Assembly (NCBI RefSeq): GCF_008274785.1
Contig: NZ_VTPU01000025.1
Span: 1 to 39,063, forward strand
Direction: 5' to 3'
DNA from: Halomonas eurihalina
GTDB taxonomy: Bacteria; Pseudomonadota; Gammaproteobacteria; Pseudomonadales; Halomonadaceae
DNA: 39,063 nt
Shown here piece by piece: positions 1-9,846 of the stretch. A model generated the notes under the pieces. It did not search any database. It was given only the letters and a program-made list of their open reading frames with translations, and was not told where the DNA came from. Positions within the stretch are counted from its first letter, which is position 1. The number at the start of each line of letters is the position of its first letter. The translations under genes were made by a program, and so were the position numbers.

Positions 1-78
1 CTCGTAGCTCGTAGCTCGTAGCTCGTAGCTCGTAGCTCGTAGCTCGTAGCTCGTAGCTCGTAGCTCGTAGCTCGTAGC
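1..78. repeat. Tandem heptamer repeat (CTCGTAG)x11
   Basis: Eleven perfect head-to-tail copies of CTCGTAG fill the window from its first base and stop four bases before the stop codon of the SelW-like gene on the minus strand. The array probably continues beyond the window edge. On the plus strand TAG occurs in every frame, while the minus strand (CTACGAG) has no stop in any frame. The unit is not a multiple of three, so changes in copy number would not preserve a reading frame. No function is known. Confidence 0.97.
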
Positions 79-81
79 ACA

Positions 82-351
82 TTATCGATCGACATGCCCC
101 AGGTCGCGCTCCGGATCCAGCCGGTCGCGCACCATCCGCTTCAGGGTCTTGCTGTCGGGAAAGCCCTCGTCGCGCTTGCGCTCCCAGAGGCTCTCTTCAT
201 CGAAGAAAATCTCGAAATGGCCGCCATGAGACGGCGCCAGCGCCACTTCCTCGAGCGCCTCGCCGAAGGTGGAAAGCAGCTCCTGCGCGTACCAGGCACT
301 GCGCAGCAACCACTGGCACTGGGTACAGTAGTGAATGCGAATACGGGACAT
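82..351 (-). CDS. SelT/SelW/SelH (Rdx) family CXXC protein
   Basis: This is an 89-residue thioredoxin-like protein of the SelW-related family. The start reads MSRIRIHYCTQC, placing the redox pair at Cys9 and Cys12 just after the first beta strand, as in SelW homologues where the second position may be selenocysteine. Here both are ordinary cysteines, so no Sec machinery is needed. The middle and C-terminus (FEIFFDEESLWERK..GFPDSKTLKRMVRD) fit the family pattern in which a substrate-like DG-x-FP segment precedes a final helix. Bacterial members are small cytosolic proteins of uncertain redox role. A GAGG box lies four bases before the ATG. The gene is divergent from the PA3496-like gene, and its TAA stop is adjacent to the heptamer array. 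Confidence 0.85.
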   Translation of the reverse strand: MSRIRIHYCTQCQWLLRSAWYAQELLSTFGEALEEVALAPSHGGHFEIFFDEESLWERKRDEGFPDSKTLKRMVRDRLDPERDLGHVDR

Positions 352-466
352 ACGACCTCGACTGCCGCGTGGATTTCACCCCATGTTACCGCCAAGCAGA
401 GACGCCGGCACAGCGTCAATCGAGCTCTTTCCGGCCACCTCGTCGCGCGCCTTTCCACAACGGGGC

Positions 467-495
467 TTGCACTGCGCGAGATCTCGTCTTATATA
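467..495 (+). promoter_or_regulatory. Candidate sigma-70 promoter for the 581 gene
   Basis: In the 229-bp divergent space, a TTGCAC hexamer (467-472) and a TATATA hexamer (490-495) are separated by 17 bp and precede the small-protein gene at 581. The -10 is good and the -35 is poor (first three bases only). This is a sequence match only. Confidence 0.3.
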
Positions 496-580
496 GCCGG
501 CAGATGCCCACGTTGATCGCCGGCTTGAGGCCCGGCACAGCGGGTGGCAAAGACCGCGATTGGCCATGGGAGGAGTTCGC

Positions 581-778
581 ATGCGCCCCGATTCTCTTCA
601 CGACGAGTACTACGACGATTCCGAACAGGACGTCGACGACGATGCCGACACCACCCCTGAACGCCCGGCCAGCCGCGCCGAGCGACTGCGTGCCCGACGA
701 CGCCTGGAAGATCTACTTGAGGAGCGGCGCCTGCAACGCGCCATCGGTGACGACTGGAGCCTGGACGAAGAGGAATGA
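581..778 (+). CDS. PA3496-family small protein (putative envelope integrity)
   Basis: A 65-residue, highly charged protein. It has an acidic N-terminal half (DEYYDDSEQDVDDDADT) followed by a basic/acidic helix ending in LEDLLEERRLQRAIGDDW. This layout (acidic head, then RxxxRRRLEDxxEERRL) is that of the PA3496 family, annotated as putative envelope integrity proteins; the actual role is not established. I chose the ATG at 581 because GGGAGGAG sits 5-6 bases before it; an in-frame ATG at 560 would add seven residues but lacks that ribosome site. It is a single-gene unit between the SelW-like gene and ettA. Confidence 0.75.
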   Translation: MRPDSLHDEYYDDSEQDVDDDADTTPERPASRAERLRARRRLEDLLEERRLQRAIGDDWSLDEEE

Positions 779-918
779 CGACCGCCCTACATGGCAGGAG
801 CATTGCGGGATACGCAGGTAACGAGCAGTCGATGCGGTCTAGCCTTTCCATCGCCCGACCACTATCATCAGGGCCAGCGAGTGCTCCAACCCCGAACCTC
901 CAACCCTAGTGAGATTCC

Positions 919-2580
<1,662 letters not shown>

Positions 2581-2633
2581 CCGGCTTCGCCAGTCGGTAG
2601 CCTTAAGCGGCAAGCTTTAAGCCGTAAGTTGTG

Positions 2634-2666
2634 AACCCCCAAGGCCTCGTGCCTTTGGGGGTTTTT
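2634..2666 (+). terminator. Rho-independent terminator after ettA
   Basis: CCCCCAAGGC pairs with GCCTTTGGGGG (one bulged T) around a CTCGT loop, followed by five Ts. It lies about 55 bp after the ettA stop codon and before the promoter region of the DUF2254 gene. Confidence 0.9.
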
Positions 2667-2852
2667 CTATGGTTACCGTCCCCTGGCGGCCTCGCCATGA
2701 CAGTCGCCGTGTTCACACCATTATTCCTCCAGCCCTCTGGCATTCATTGCTGTGCCGTCACAACCGTTCACTTGCGCTCGATCACAACTCACTGCATAAG
2801 AGAGACACTGCCTATCAACGGCTGACCACGCCCTGCCCGGGGAGGGAACCTC

Positions 2853-4181
2853 ATGCTGTTGTTTCACCCCATCATGCTGTTCAAGCGCTTTGCCAGTAGC
2901 ATTGCCTACCTGCCGACACTGGCGGCACTGTTCTATGCCGTCCTCGGGCTGCTGGCATTGCTACCGCCGGTGACCAGCGACTTCCTGCCGACGGTCATCA
3001 AGGAGCTGGGCCTCGAAGACCCTGGTGGTGCGCAATCGCTGCTCACGGCACTGCTCGGCGGCATGATCTCGTTGGTGGTATTCAGTTTCTCGATGGTCAT
3101 GTCGGTACTGTCCCAGGCCGGAGCCAATTTTTCCCACAAGCTGGTGTTCGGACTGATCTCCGCCCGCCGCCATCAGCTGGTTCTCGGCCACTATCTCGGC
3201 ACCATCCTGTTTATCCTGATGCTGCTGATCGTGCCCTACTCGCTCGACGGTGACCGCATGTGGCGCTCCATTGCCGTGTATGCCGCCTGTGTCATGGTGC
3301 TGCATTGTCTGGCACTGTTCGTCTACTTCATCCACAACGTGTCACAGTCGATTCAAGTCGATGCCGTCATCAGCAGCCTGCATACCGACACCCTGTCCTC
3401 GATGAAGCAGCGCCATGACAGAGAAAAGGAAGACCGATGGCAGTACCAGCCCATCACGCCGTCCCTGCAAGCCCCCTGCCATGAGCTGCATGCCGGCGAG
3501 GCCGGATATATCCAGAGCGCCGACTTGCCCGCCATGGCCGAATTGGCCGAACGTATCGGCGGGGTCATACACCTCGACTTCCAGTTTGGCGACTATGTGC
3601 TGAAAGGCCAGCCGATCGCTCGCCTTGAAGGCGAGCAGGCGCCTGATGAAAAGTGGCGCACTTCCTTTCTCGAGACACTGATCCAACTGGACGGAGAGTC
3701 CGTGGGGGAGCACTTCGCGCACGGCATGAGCCAACTGATGGAGATCGCCATCAAGGCGCTGTCTCCCGGCATCAACGACCCCGGCACTGCCCGCTTGTGC
3801 CTCCATCGCATCACCGACCTGCTGAGCCATTACCTGGACACGAGGATGGCCAATCGATTACTGGACAGCCATGGTAAAGTGCGTGTCTGCTGGCGACTGG
3901 AGTCCTTCGACAGCCTTCTACATCGCCTGCTGACGCCCATTCTCCATTATGGAATGGAGGATCAGAGCATTCTGCTGGGGCTGCTCAAGGCATTGAAATC
4001 GCTCTCGGTCACCACCGATTCGCCATACCTCGCCACCCTTCAGCAATTTGCCGATCGGGTCGTCGAGTGCCTCGACGAGAACAGCCGACACGCGCTGGAC
4101 CGAACGTTCGTCAACCAGCGGTTGAGCCAGGGCTACCACCGGCTGAATCTGCCAGATAGCCTGGACGCACGGTCACCGTGA
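2853..4181 (+). CDS. DUF2254 family membrane protein
   Basis: A 442-residue predicted inner-membrane protein of the DUF2254 family, whose function is not known. The N-terminal third has four hydrophobic segments (about residues 15-40, 60-90, 110-130 and 140-165), separated by the conserved-looking stretch SLVVFSFSMVMSVLSQAGANFS. The remaining ~270 residues are soluble and contain MEIAIKALSPGINDPGTA, a recognisable family signature. A GGGGAGGGAA box sits 6 bases before the ATG, which supports this start; an in-frame ATG seven codons later is less well placed. It is convergent with lpxL, and no strong terminator is visible in the 61 bp between them. Confidence 0.85.
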   Translation: MLLFHPIMLFKRFASSIAYLPTLAALFYAVLGLLALLPPVTSDFLPTVIKELGLEDPGGAQSLLTALLGGMISLVVFSFSMVMSVLSQAGANFSHKLVFGLISARRHQLVLGHYLGTILFILMLLIVPYSLDGDRMWRSIAVYAACVMVLHCLALFVYFIHNVSQSIQVDAVISSLHTDTLSSMKQRHDREKEDRWQYQPITPSLQAPCHELHAGEAGYIQSADLPAMAELAERIGGVIHLDFQFGDYVLKGQPIARLEGEQAPDEKWRTSFLETLIQLDGESVGEHFAHGMSQLMEIAIKALSPGINDPGTARLCLHRITDLLSHYLDTRMANRLLDSHGKVRVCWRLESFDSLLHRLLTPILHYGMEDQSILLGLLKALKSLSVTTDSPYLATLQQFADRVVECLDENSRHALDRTFVNQRLSQGYHRLNLPDSLDARSP

Positions 4182-4242
4182 CCGCGGCGCATGCCATCGA
4201 CCGGCGTAGCGCCACGGGCCTGCCCATAAGCGGCCCCTCAGC

Positions 4243-5166
4243 TCACACATCATATAGCTTGGGGTCGCTTTTGTTGGGCCGTGTCTTGAAGCGCCGATGC
4301 AGCCACAGGTACTGCTCGGGATGGCGGCGGATGGCGGCCTCGATGACGGCGTTGATGCGGGCAGCGTCTGCCACTTCGTCGCCGGTGGGGAAATCTTCCA
4401 GGGCCGGCAGGTATTCCAGGCGGTAGGTGTAACCGTCGGGATTGCGGTGGAAGATCAAGGGCATGACCGGTGCTCCAGTCATGCGGGCGATCTTGGCGGT
4501 GAGCTTGATGGTCGCCGCTTCCACACCGAAGAAGGGCGCGAACACACTGGCCTCGCGGCCGAAGTCCTGATCCGGCGAATACCAGACATGATGTCCCGTC
4601 TTGATGCGGCGTACCACGCCCCGCAGGTCGTGGCGGTCGATGGCGGTGCCGAAGATGCGATTGCGCGCCCGGGTCATGAAACGTTCGAACAGGGCGTTGT
4701 CGTGGGGCCGATAGACCACGTCAGCGGGAAAGAACAGCGAATGCAGGGCGCCGCCGAGATCCAGGGTCGAGAAGTGAATGCCGATGATCAGCGCGCCCTT
4801 GCCCTCGGCCTGCACTCGGGCCATGTATTCCTGCCCTTCGAAGACGACGCGATGACGCAGGTGCTCGGGGTCACGGCACCAACCGGTGGCCGTCTCCAGG
4901 ATGCCGATGCCGTTGGCGATGAAGGCATCCTTGACCAGCCGCTGTTGCCGCGTCTCATCGAACTCCGGAAAGCACAACCGGATATTGGTCTCGGCAATGC
5001 GGCGTCGCCGCTTGGCGAAGCGCCAGGCAGCAAGCCCGATGAGCTTGCCGACCCATAGCTTGAGTCGCCAGGGCAACCAGGCGCCGACATGCATGGTGCC
5101 AATCGCCACCCAGGTCAGCCAGTAACGGGGATGAAGAAAGCGACTCGAGGAAACTTGCTCGGACAT
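4243..5166 (-). CDS. lpxL: Lipid A acyltransferase, LpxL/LpxM (HtrB/MsbB) family
   Basis: A 307-residue Kdo-dependent late acyltransferase that adds a secondary acyl chain to the lipid A precursor at the inner membrane. The family HX4D catalytic motif is present as HFSTLD (His131, Asp136). Also visible are LHPRYWLTW at the N-terminus, NIRLCFPE, VWYSPDQDFG and the C-terminal QYLWLHRRFKTRP, all placed as in E. coli LpxL. The start at 5166 puts LHPRYWLTW at residue 11, as in that protein; an upstream in-frame ATG at 5196 would overlap alr. It lies 19 bp downstream of alr and is probably cotranscribed. I call it LpxL rather than LpxM by overall resemblance; the acyl chain cannot be deduced. Confidence 0.92.
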   Translation of the reverse strand: MSEQVSSSRFLHPRYWLTWVAIGTMHVGAWLPWRLKLWVGKLIGLAAWRFAKRRRRIAETNIRLCFPEFDETRQQRLVKDAFIANGIGILETATGWCRDPEHLRHRVVFEGQEYMARVQAEGKGALIIGIHFSTLDLGGALHSLFFPADVVYRPHDNALFERFMTRARNRIFGTAIDRHDLRGVVRRIKTGHHVWYSPDQDFGREASVFAPFFGVEAATIKLTAKIARMTGAPVMPLIFHRNPDGYTYRLEYLPALEDFPTGDEVADAARINAVIEAAIRRHPEQYLWLHRRFKTRPNKSDPKLYDV

Positions 5167-5185
5167 GGGGCTCTCACACTCGGAT

Positions 5186-6286
5186 TCAGCCGCCATGATA
5201 CCGCCTGGGCACCCTCGGCAGCACCCCGGTCAGCAGCGTGTAGCTGATGGTGTCGCAATGGTGGGCCACCTCGTCCACCGAGAGCACCTCGCCATTGGCG
5301 GCGCGGCCCCACAGCACCACCTCGCTGCCGATATCGGCCTCGGGAATGTCGGTGAGATCCACCGTGAGCATGTCCATGGAGACCTTGCCGACAAGGGTCG
5401 TACGACGCCCGGCGACCAGAGCCGGCGTGCCATCGATGGCATGACGGTCGTAACCATCACCATAACCGCAGGCCACCACACCGATGCGTGACGGGCGCGG
5501 GGCCCGCCAGCGACCGCCATAGCCGACCGGTTCGTCCTCGTCCAGGTCGCGCACGGCAATGAGTTCAGATCGCAGCGTCATCACCGGCTCCAGCGCGCGA
5601 CTCGCCGAGTTGGAGTCCTCGAGGGGATCGCTGCCATAGAGCATGACGCCCGGGCGATTCCAGGCACCGTGACTCTCCGGCCGGGCCAGGGTCGCCGGCG
5701 AATTGGCCAGGCAGGTAGGCGCGTTCAGTGTCTCGGCAAGCGCGTTCAGGGTGCGCATCTGGTGCTCGAAGTAGGCCGTGTCAGCATGATCGGCAGTAGC
5801 GAAGTGGCTCATCAGATGCAGGCCGCACACCTGCGCCGGGGCGGCGCTCAGGCTCGCCCAGACCGATGCCGCCCGTTCGGGAGCAAATCCCAGGCGATGC
5901 ATGCCGGAATCGACCTTGACCCAGGTGGGAATCGGCTCTGCCGGTAGATGGGAGAGCAACGCCTCGACCTGCCAGTCGCTGTGCACCACCGTCCCCAACT
6001 TCAGCGCTTCCACCCGCGCCAGCTCATCGGCCGAGAAGATCCCCTCCAGCAGGACGATCGGTGCCGTGACACCGCCGTCGCGCAGGGCTTCCGCCTCTTC
6101 GAGGCAGGCCACGGCGAAGGCTGGCGCCAATCCTTCCAGCGTACGGGCGCAAGGCACCAGGCCGTGGCCATAGGCATCAGCCTTCAGAACCGCCAGCGAC
6201 CGGCTGTCCGGCGCCAGATCCCGGGCGAGACGATAGTTGTGGCGCAGGGCATCGAGGTCGATGTCGGCACGCAGGGGTCGAGCCAT
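5186..6286 (-). CDS. alr: Alanine racemase
   Basis: A 366-residue PLP-dependent racemase that interconverts L- and D-alanine for peptidoglycan synthesis. The PLP lysine lies in AVLKADAYGHG (Lys35), and the second catalytic base, a tyrosine, falls in CGYGDGYDRH. VSMDMLTVDLTD and the C-terminal YTLLTGVLPRVPRRY are typical of the family. The TIM barrel occupies roughly 1-235 and the beta domain the rest. The ATG at 6286 follows GGAG at a normal distance; an ATG four codons upstream is less likely. The sequence cannot tell the biosynthetic Alr from the catabolic DadX, but no dadA neighbour is seen. lpxL follows on the same strand. Confidence 0.95.
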   Translation of the reverse strand: MARPLRADIDLDALRHNYRLARDLAPDSRSLAVLKADAYGHGLVPCARTLEGLAPAFAVACLEEAEALRDGGVTAPIVLLEGIFSADELARVEALKLGTVVHSDWQVEALLSHLPAEPIPTWVKVDSGMHRLGFAPERAASVWASLSAAPAQVCGLHLMSHFATADHADTAYFEHQMRTLNALAETLNAPTCLANSPATLARPESHGAWNRPGVMLYGSDPLEDSNSASRALEPVMTLRSELIAVRDLDEDEPVGYGGRWRAPRPSRIGVVACGYGDGYDRHAIDGTPALVAGRRTTLVGKVSMDMLTVDLTDIPEADIGSEVVLWGRAANGEVLSVDEVAHHCDTISYTLLTGVLPRVPRRYHGG

Positions 6287-6440
6287 GGGGCACTCCATTG
6301 GGGTGGGATACGAGAGAAAATCCTGATTGGCGATCGGGCATCAAGATGCCACACCTATTGCCGAACAAGACACCAAATTACCAACACCAGGTAGGCTATC
6401 AACCTAATATCCTAAAAATTTCCAGTCTATTATTCTTTGT

Positions 6441-6475
6441 AAAAGAAAAAAGCCAGGACAACGTCCTGGCTTTTC
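6441..6475 (-). terminator. Rho-independent terminator after rpoS
   Basis: Read on the minus strand, GCCAGGAC and GTCCTGGC form a perfect 8-bp stem (6452-6470) with a 3-base loop, followed by TTTTTTCTTTT. A shorter T run on the other side could make it weakly bidirectional. It starts about 27 bp after the rpoS stop codon and closes the ftsB-rpoS block. Confidence 0.93.
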
Positions 6476-6496
6476 TTGGCGCTTCGCAACGTTCGA

Positions 6497-7489
6497 TTAT
6501 TCGAAGATGGCGTCCAGATCGAGCCCTTGCTTGTCGAGCATGCGACGCAGTTTCTTCAGCGCCTCGACCTGAATCTGGCGAACACGCTCACGGGTCAGGC
6601 CAATCTCCTCGCCAACCTGCTCCAGCGTCGAAGCCTCGTGGCCACGCAACCCGAAGCGTCGTACCACCACTTCGCGCTGCTTATCCGTCAGTTCGGCCAG
6701 CCAGTCGTCGACATGCTGCTTGACGTCGCCATCCACCAGAGTGGACTCGGGCCCCAGGTCATTAGTGTCGGCGAGCGTCTCGATCAATGGCTTGTCGCTT
6801 TCGCTGCCCACCGGGTAATCCACCGAGGAAACCCGCTCGTTGAGCCCCATCATTTTCTTGACACTTGCCACCGGCTTGTCGAGGTGGTCGGCGATTTCCT
6901 CGGCGGTGGCTTCATGATCGAGCTTCTGGGTCAGCTCTCGCGCTGCCCTCAGGTAGATGTTGAGCTCCTTGACCACATGGATGGGCAGGCGAATGGTGCG
7001 GGTCTGGTTCATCAAGGCCCGCTCGATCGTCTGACGAATCCACCAGGTGGCATAGGTGGAAAAGCGGAAACCACGCTCAGGATCGAACTTCTCGACGGCG
7101 CGAATCAACCCTAGATTGCCTTCCTCGATCAGGTCGAGCAGGGTCAGGCCACGATTGAGATAACGCCGCGCGATCTTGACCACCAGGCGCAGATTGGACT
7201 CGATCATCCGCGAACGCCCCTGCGGATCGCCCTGGCGAGCGAGACGCCCGTAGTGGACCTCCTCCTCGGGCGTCAGCAGTGGCGAGAAGCCGATCTCGTT
7301 GAGGTAGATCTGCGTGGCATCCAGGCTGTGATGGTTATGACGATCCTCGCGGCTAAGCGCCTTCTCGAAGGCCTCGTCACTGTCATCGGTGGCGCCGGCT
7401 TCTACCTCCACCGTCTCGACGGCGTCGTCATCCGCCTCGGCGGCCGACTCCAGATTCACATCCTGAAGGTCCCGTTCAAGCATGCTCAT
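6497..7489 (-). CDS. rpoS: RNA polymerase sigma factor RpoS
   Basis: A 330-residue sigma factor, the same length as E. coli RpoS, directing the stationary-phase and general stress response. Region 1.2 contains [21 protein letters not shown]. Region 2 contains [20 protein letters not shown] and [16 protein letters not shown]. Region 3 has [12 protein letters not shown]. Region 4 ends with the [23 protein letters not shown]. The acidic N-terminus (about residues 10-40) is longer in acidic residues than in enterics. Two ATGs two codons apart (7489 and 7483) are possible. It lies downstream of nlpD, the usual arrangement, with a 268-bp spacer. In relatives rpoS is also transcribed from inside nlpD; that cannot be confirmed here. 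Confidence 0.97.
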   Translation of the reverse strand: MSMLERDLQDVNLESAAEADDDAVETVEVEAGATDDSDEAFEKALSREDRHNHHSLDATQIYLNEIGFSPLLTPEEEVHYGRLARQGDPQGRSRMIESNLRLVVKIARRYLNRGLTLLDLIEEGNLGLIRAVEKFDPERGFRFSTYATWWIRQTIERALMNQTRTIRLPIHVVKELNIYLRAARELTQKLDHEATAEEIADHLDKPVASVKKMMGLNERVSSVDYPVGSESDKPLIETLADTNDLGPESTLVDGDVKQHVDDWLAELTDKQREVVVRRFGLRGHEASTLEQVGEEIGLTRERVRQIQVEALKKLRRMLDKQGLDLDAIFE

Positions 7490-7757
7490 CGATTACTACC
7501 CCATGGTTGCGGCTGGACATCGTTCATCACGCTGCTCACGATCAATGCCCGAGATTATTATTGTATGACGCTCCGGTGGCGATACGAGGGAAACACTGTA
7601 TAAACGCCTACGCATGCAAATCGCTGCGTTACGCGGTGCTCAAAAGCTCGCCTAACCTCATGTTATGTCTCGCTTTCTGTGCTCCGGACGCCTTGCGCTT
7701 CACTATGCTCGGCTATTTATTCAGCATTTCCCGAGAGAGGCTCGCTGGACACGCCAT
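7490..7757. other. nlpD-rpoS intergenic region
   Basis: A 268-bp spacer with no convincing coding sequence. On the minus strand a TACAAT hexamer (7560-7565) is a possible -10 for rpoS, without a good -35. The stretch from about 7610 to 7720 has the look of a decayed or dispersed intergenic repeat (alternating GCTC/GCGT/TAACC blocks), but no second full copy is seen in this window. Confidence 0.35.
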
Positions 7758-8867
7758 TCAACGTGCGGGCAGATACTCCAGGGGATCCTGAGGCTGGCCA
7801 TCCTTGCGAACCTCGAAGTGCAGCCTGACATCCTGGGCATCGCTGTCGCCCATGGTGGCGATCACTTCACCGGCCTGGACCACATCGTTCTCCTTCACAC
7901 GCAGGGTGTCGTTGTGGGCATAAGCACTCAGGTACTCGTCATTGTGCTTGAGCAGGATCAGGTTGCCGTAGCCGCGTACCCCGCTGCCCGCATACACCAC
8001 GATACCTGGCCCGGCTGCCTTGACAGGTTGCCCCTTTTGACCATCGATATCAATGCCGGCAGTGATACTATCGCCCTCACCGTAATTGCCCACGACACCG
8101 CCATCCGTCGGCCACTGCCAAGCGACCTTGTCGGCCGGAGTGTAGCGGCGCGGTTCTTCGCTTTGCGTATCCCGGGAAGCCGCAGCGGGCTCTTCGGTCG
8201 CGGCGGTCTCGCTCGCCTGTGCCTCGGCGTCGGAGGAACTCTCGTCAGCTTCGGAGTCGGCCGACTCGCTATCGCTGTCACCGTTACTATCGCTTTCGTC
8301 GTCGTCCGCAGCGCGGTCATCCGACGCCGCATCATCTTCGGAGGATGACGCGTCTTCCCCATCCTCATAGACGGGGCCAGGTACACCGGCATCCGCTCCA
8401 TCGGCGCTCGCCGAGCCGTCAGAGGCGGCGTCCTCGGGCAGCAGCCAGTCCAGCGAGCCATCCTCGCCGCCACTGGTTCCGCCACCCTGGGTGCCGCTGG
8501 CCACGGCACCGGCAGCCGCCACGCCACTGGCCACGGCGGCCCCCTCGGCACCATCACGCTGGGCATCGGCCGACGCCGTGCCTTGACGGACCGGGCCGCC
8601 TTCGCCGCCCAGCCTCAACCGCTGGCCGGGCTGGATGCTGTAGGGAGGGCCGATGTCGTTCATCTCGGCCAGGTCGCGATAATCCATGTCGTGTTGCCAG
8701 GCGATCCCATACAAGGTATCACCGGACTTGACGGTATATTCAGCGGGTGTCGACGCCGCCCGGCCGGCCGACAGATCCTCGACCTGTACCGGCGGCGCCT
8801 CGCTCTGGGATGTGGCACAACCGGCCAGTGCCAGCGCGAGCCCCGAGATCAGCAGCCCCTTATGCAT
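7758..8867 (-). CDS. nlpD: NlpD: LysM/LytM-domain lipoprotein, amidase activator
   Basis: A 369-residue outer-membrane lipoprotein that in relatives activates periplasmic amidases at cell division. The signal peptide ends in the lipobox LAGC, making Cys17 the lipidated residue. A LysM domain covers about 43-88 (YTVKSGDTLYGIAW). The LytM/M23 domain occupies about 250-366 (GIDIDGQKGQPV, YGNLILLKHNDEYLSAYAHN, RLHFEV). Some zinc ligands of active M23 enzymes are replaced (GIDI where HxxxD is expected), as in other NlpD proteins, so it should be non-catalytic. Between the domains is a long Asp/Ser/Glu-rich linker, most extreme at residues 168-222. The ATG at 8867 is preferred because AAGGAGG lies nine bases upstream, while it abuts the alternative ATG three codons earlier. 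It overlaps the DUF368 gene by 8 bp. Confidence 0.93.
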   Translation of the reverse strand: MHKGLLISGLALALAGCATSQSEAPPVQVEDLSAGRAASTPAEYTVKSGDTLYGIAWQHDMDYRDLAEMNDIGPPYSIQPGQRLRLGGEGGPVRQGTASADAQRDGAEGAAVASGVAAAGAVASGTQGGGTSGGEDGSLDWLLPEDAASDGSASADGADAGVPGPVYEDGEDASSSEDDAASDDRAADDDESDSNGDSDSESADSEADESSSDAEAQASETAATEEPAAASRDTQSEEPRRYTPADKVAWQWPTDGGVVGNYGEGDSITAGIDIDGQKGQPVKAAGPGIVVYAGSGVRGYGNLILLKHNDEYLSAYAHNDTLRVKENDVVQAGEVIATMGDSDAQDVRLHFEVRKDGQPQDPLEYLPAR

Positions 8868-9846
8868 TGGAACCATCCTCCTTGTCCTTGTCTACGCTAT
8901 CACGCCCACCGGTTCGTGATGTATCACCGCCGCGGTTGAAGCGATCAACGCACAGCACCAGTCCGGCCCCAACCAGCATCAAAGCCAGCACGGCCGGTAA
9001 CTGGACGGGATCACCGGTAACTACACCGAAGTTTCCCGGGGTAAGATAATGATACTCCAGCGGGATCATCTGCCCATCCGGCCCAAGTTGATAAGACGCC
9101 AGTTGACGCCAGGGCCAGAGGGTCGGCAACGATCCCAGAATGAAGCCAACCAGCATTTGCAGCGTGGCGCCGCGGCAATGCCGAAGCAACCTGGACAGCA
9201 AACGCGAGAAGACGAACAACCCGACCAGGCAGCCACTACCGAACACGGCGAGCAAGCCCACGTCGAAACTCCGCACGCCTTCCATCACGGTGCCATAAAG
9301 TCCCATCGTCAGCAGCAGAAAACTGCCGGAAACCCCCGGCAGCAGCAATGCACTGATGGCGATGGCACCTCCCGCCGCCAGCATCAGGTTCATGCTGCCC
9401 AATTGCGATACCCAGGGCATCAGGGCAGGCAACCATTGCGCCAGCAGCAGCCCGAGGACCAGCGGCACCAGGTACCACCATCGCCACGCCACGGGATGAC
9501 GCCAGACAACCAGCGCCGAAGCGGCGACCAGGCCGAAAAAGAAGCCATCGAGCAACCTCGGCTGCACATCCATCAACCACACGACCAGATGCGCGATGCT
9601 GATCAGGCTGAGCGCGATACCGACCAGCAGGGGCACCAGAAAACGCAGGTTGAGATACTCGACCAGAGCGACCAGCCCATGGCGGCGCCATACGCCAATG
9701 GCCCCCGGGCCGAAACGCTCGATGGTGTGGATCAATTCTTCATAGATACCGGTAATGAAGGCGATGGTACCGCCCGAGACCCCGGGCACCGCATCGGCGG
9801 CTCCTATGCCGGCCCCCTTGAGCAAGAGACTAAAATGACGCTTCAA
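8860..9846 (-). CDS. DUF368 family membrane protein (undecaprenyl-phosphate translocase type), TTG start
   Basis: A 328-residue polytopic inner-membrane protein. DUF368 proteins have been shown in other bacteria to recycle the carrier lipid undecaprenyl phosphate across the membrane; assignment here is by family. The paired motifs DAVPGVSGGT (near the N-terminus) and LLLPGVSGSF (mid-protein) are the two internal PGVSG repeats of the family, and about eight to ten hydrophobic segments follow. I place the start at a TTG (9844-9846) because GGAAGGAG lies seven bases upstream and the codon overlaps the pcm stop as TTGA. A longer ATG version from 9939 would put 31 atypical residues on the front, deep inside pcm. 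The C-terminal tail (RGGDTSRTGGRDSVDKDKEDG) is charged. Its stop overlaps the start of nlpD. Confidence 0.88.
   Translation of the reverse strand: MKRHFSLLLKGAGIGAADAVPGVSGGTIAFITGIYEELIHTIERFGPGAIGVWRRHGLVALVEYLNLRFLVPLLVGIALSLISIAHLVVWLMDVQPRLLDGFFFGLVAASALVVWRHPVAWRWWYLVPLVLGLLLAQWLPALMPWVSQLGSMNLMLAAGGAIAISALLLPGVSGSFLLLTMGLYGTVMEGVRSFDVGLLAVFGSGCLVGLFVFSRLLSRLLRHCRGATLQMLVGFILGSLPTLWPWRQLASYQLGPDGQMIPLEYHYLTPGNFGVVTGDPVQLPAVLALMLVGAGLVLCVDRFNRGGDTSRTGGRDSVDKDKEDGSNA

Noticed and set aside
1..78. CRISPR-like array
   Set aside because: Units are seven bases with no spacers, so it is a simple tandem repeat; no cas genes are present.
4182..4242. Terminator between the DUF2254 gene and lpxL
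   Set aside because: Some GC-rich complementarity is present, but there is no stable stem followed by a T run on either strand.
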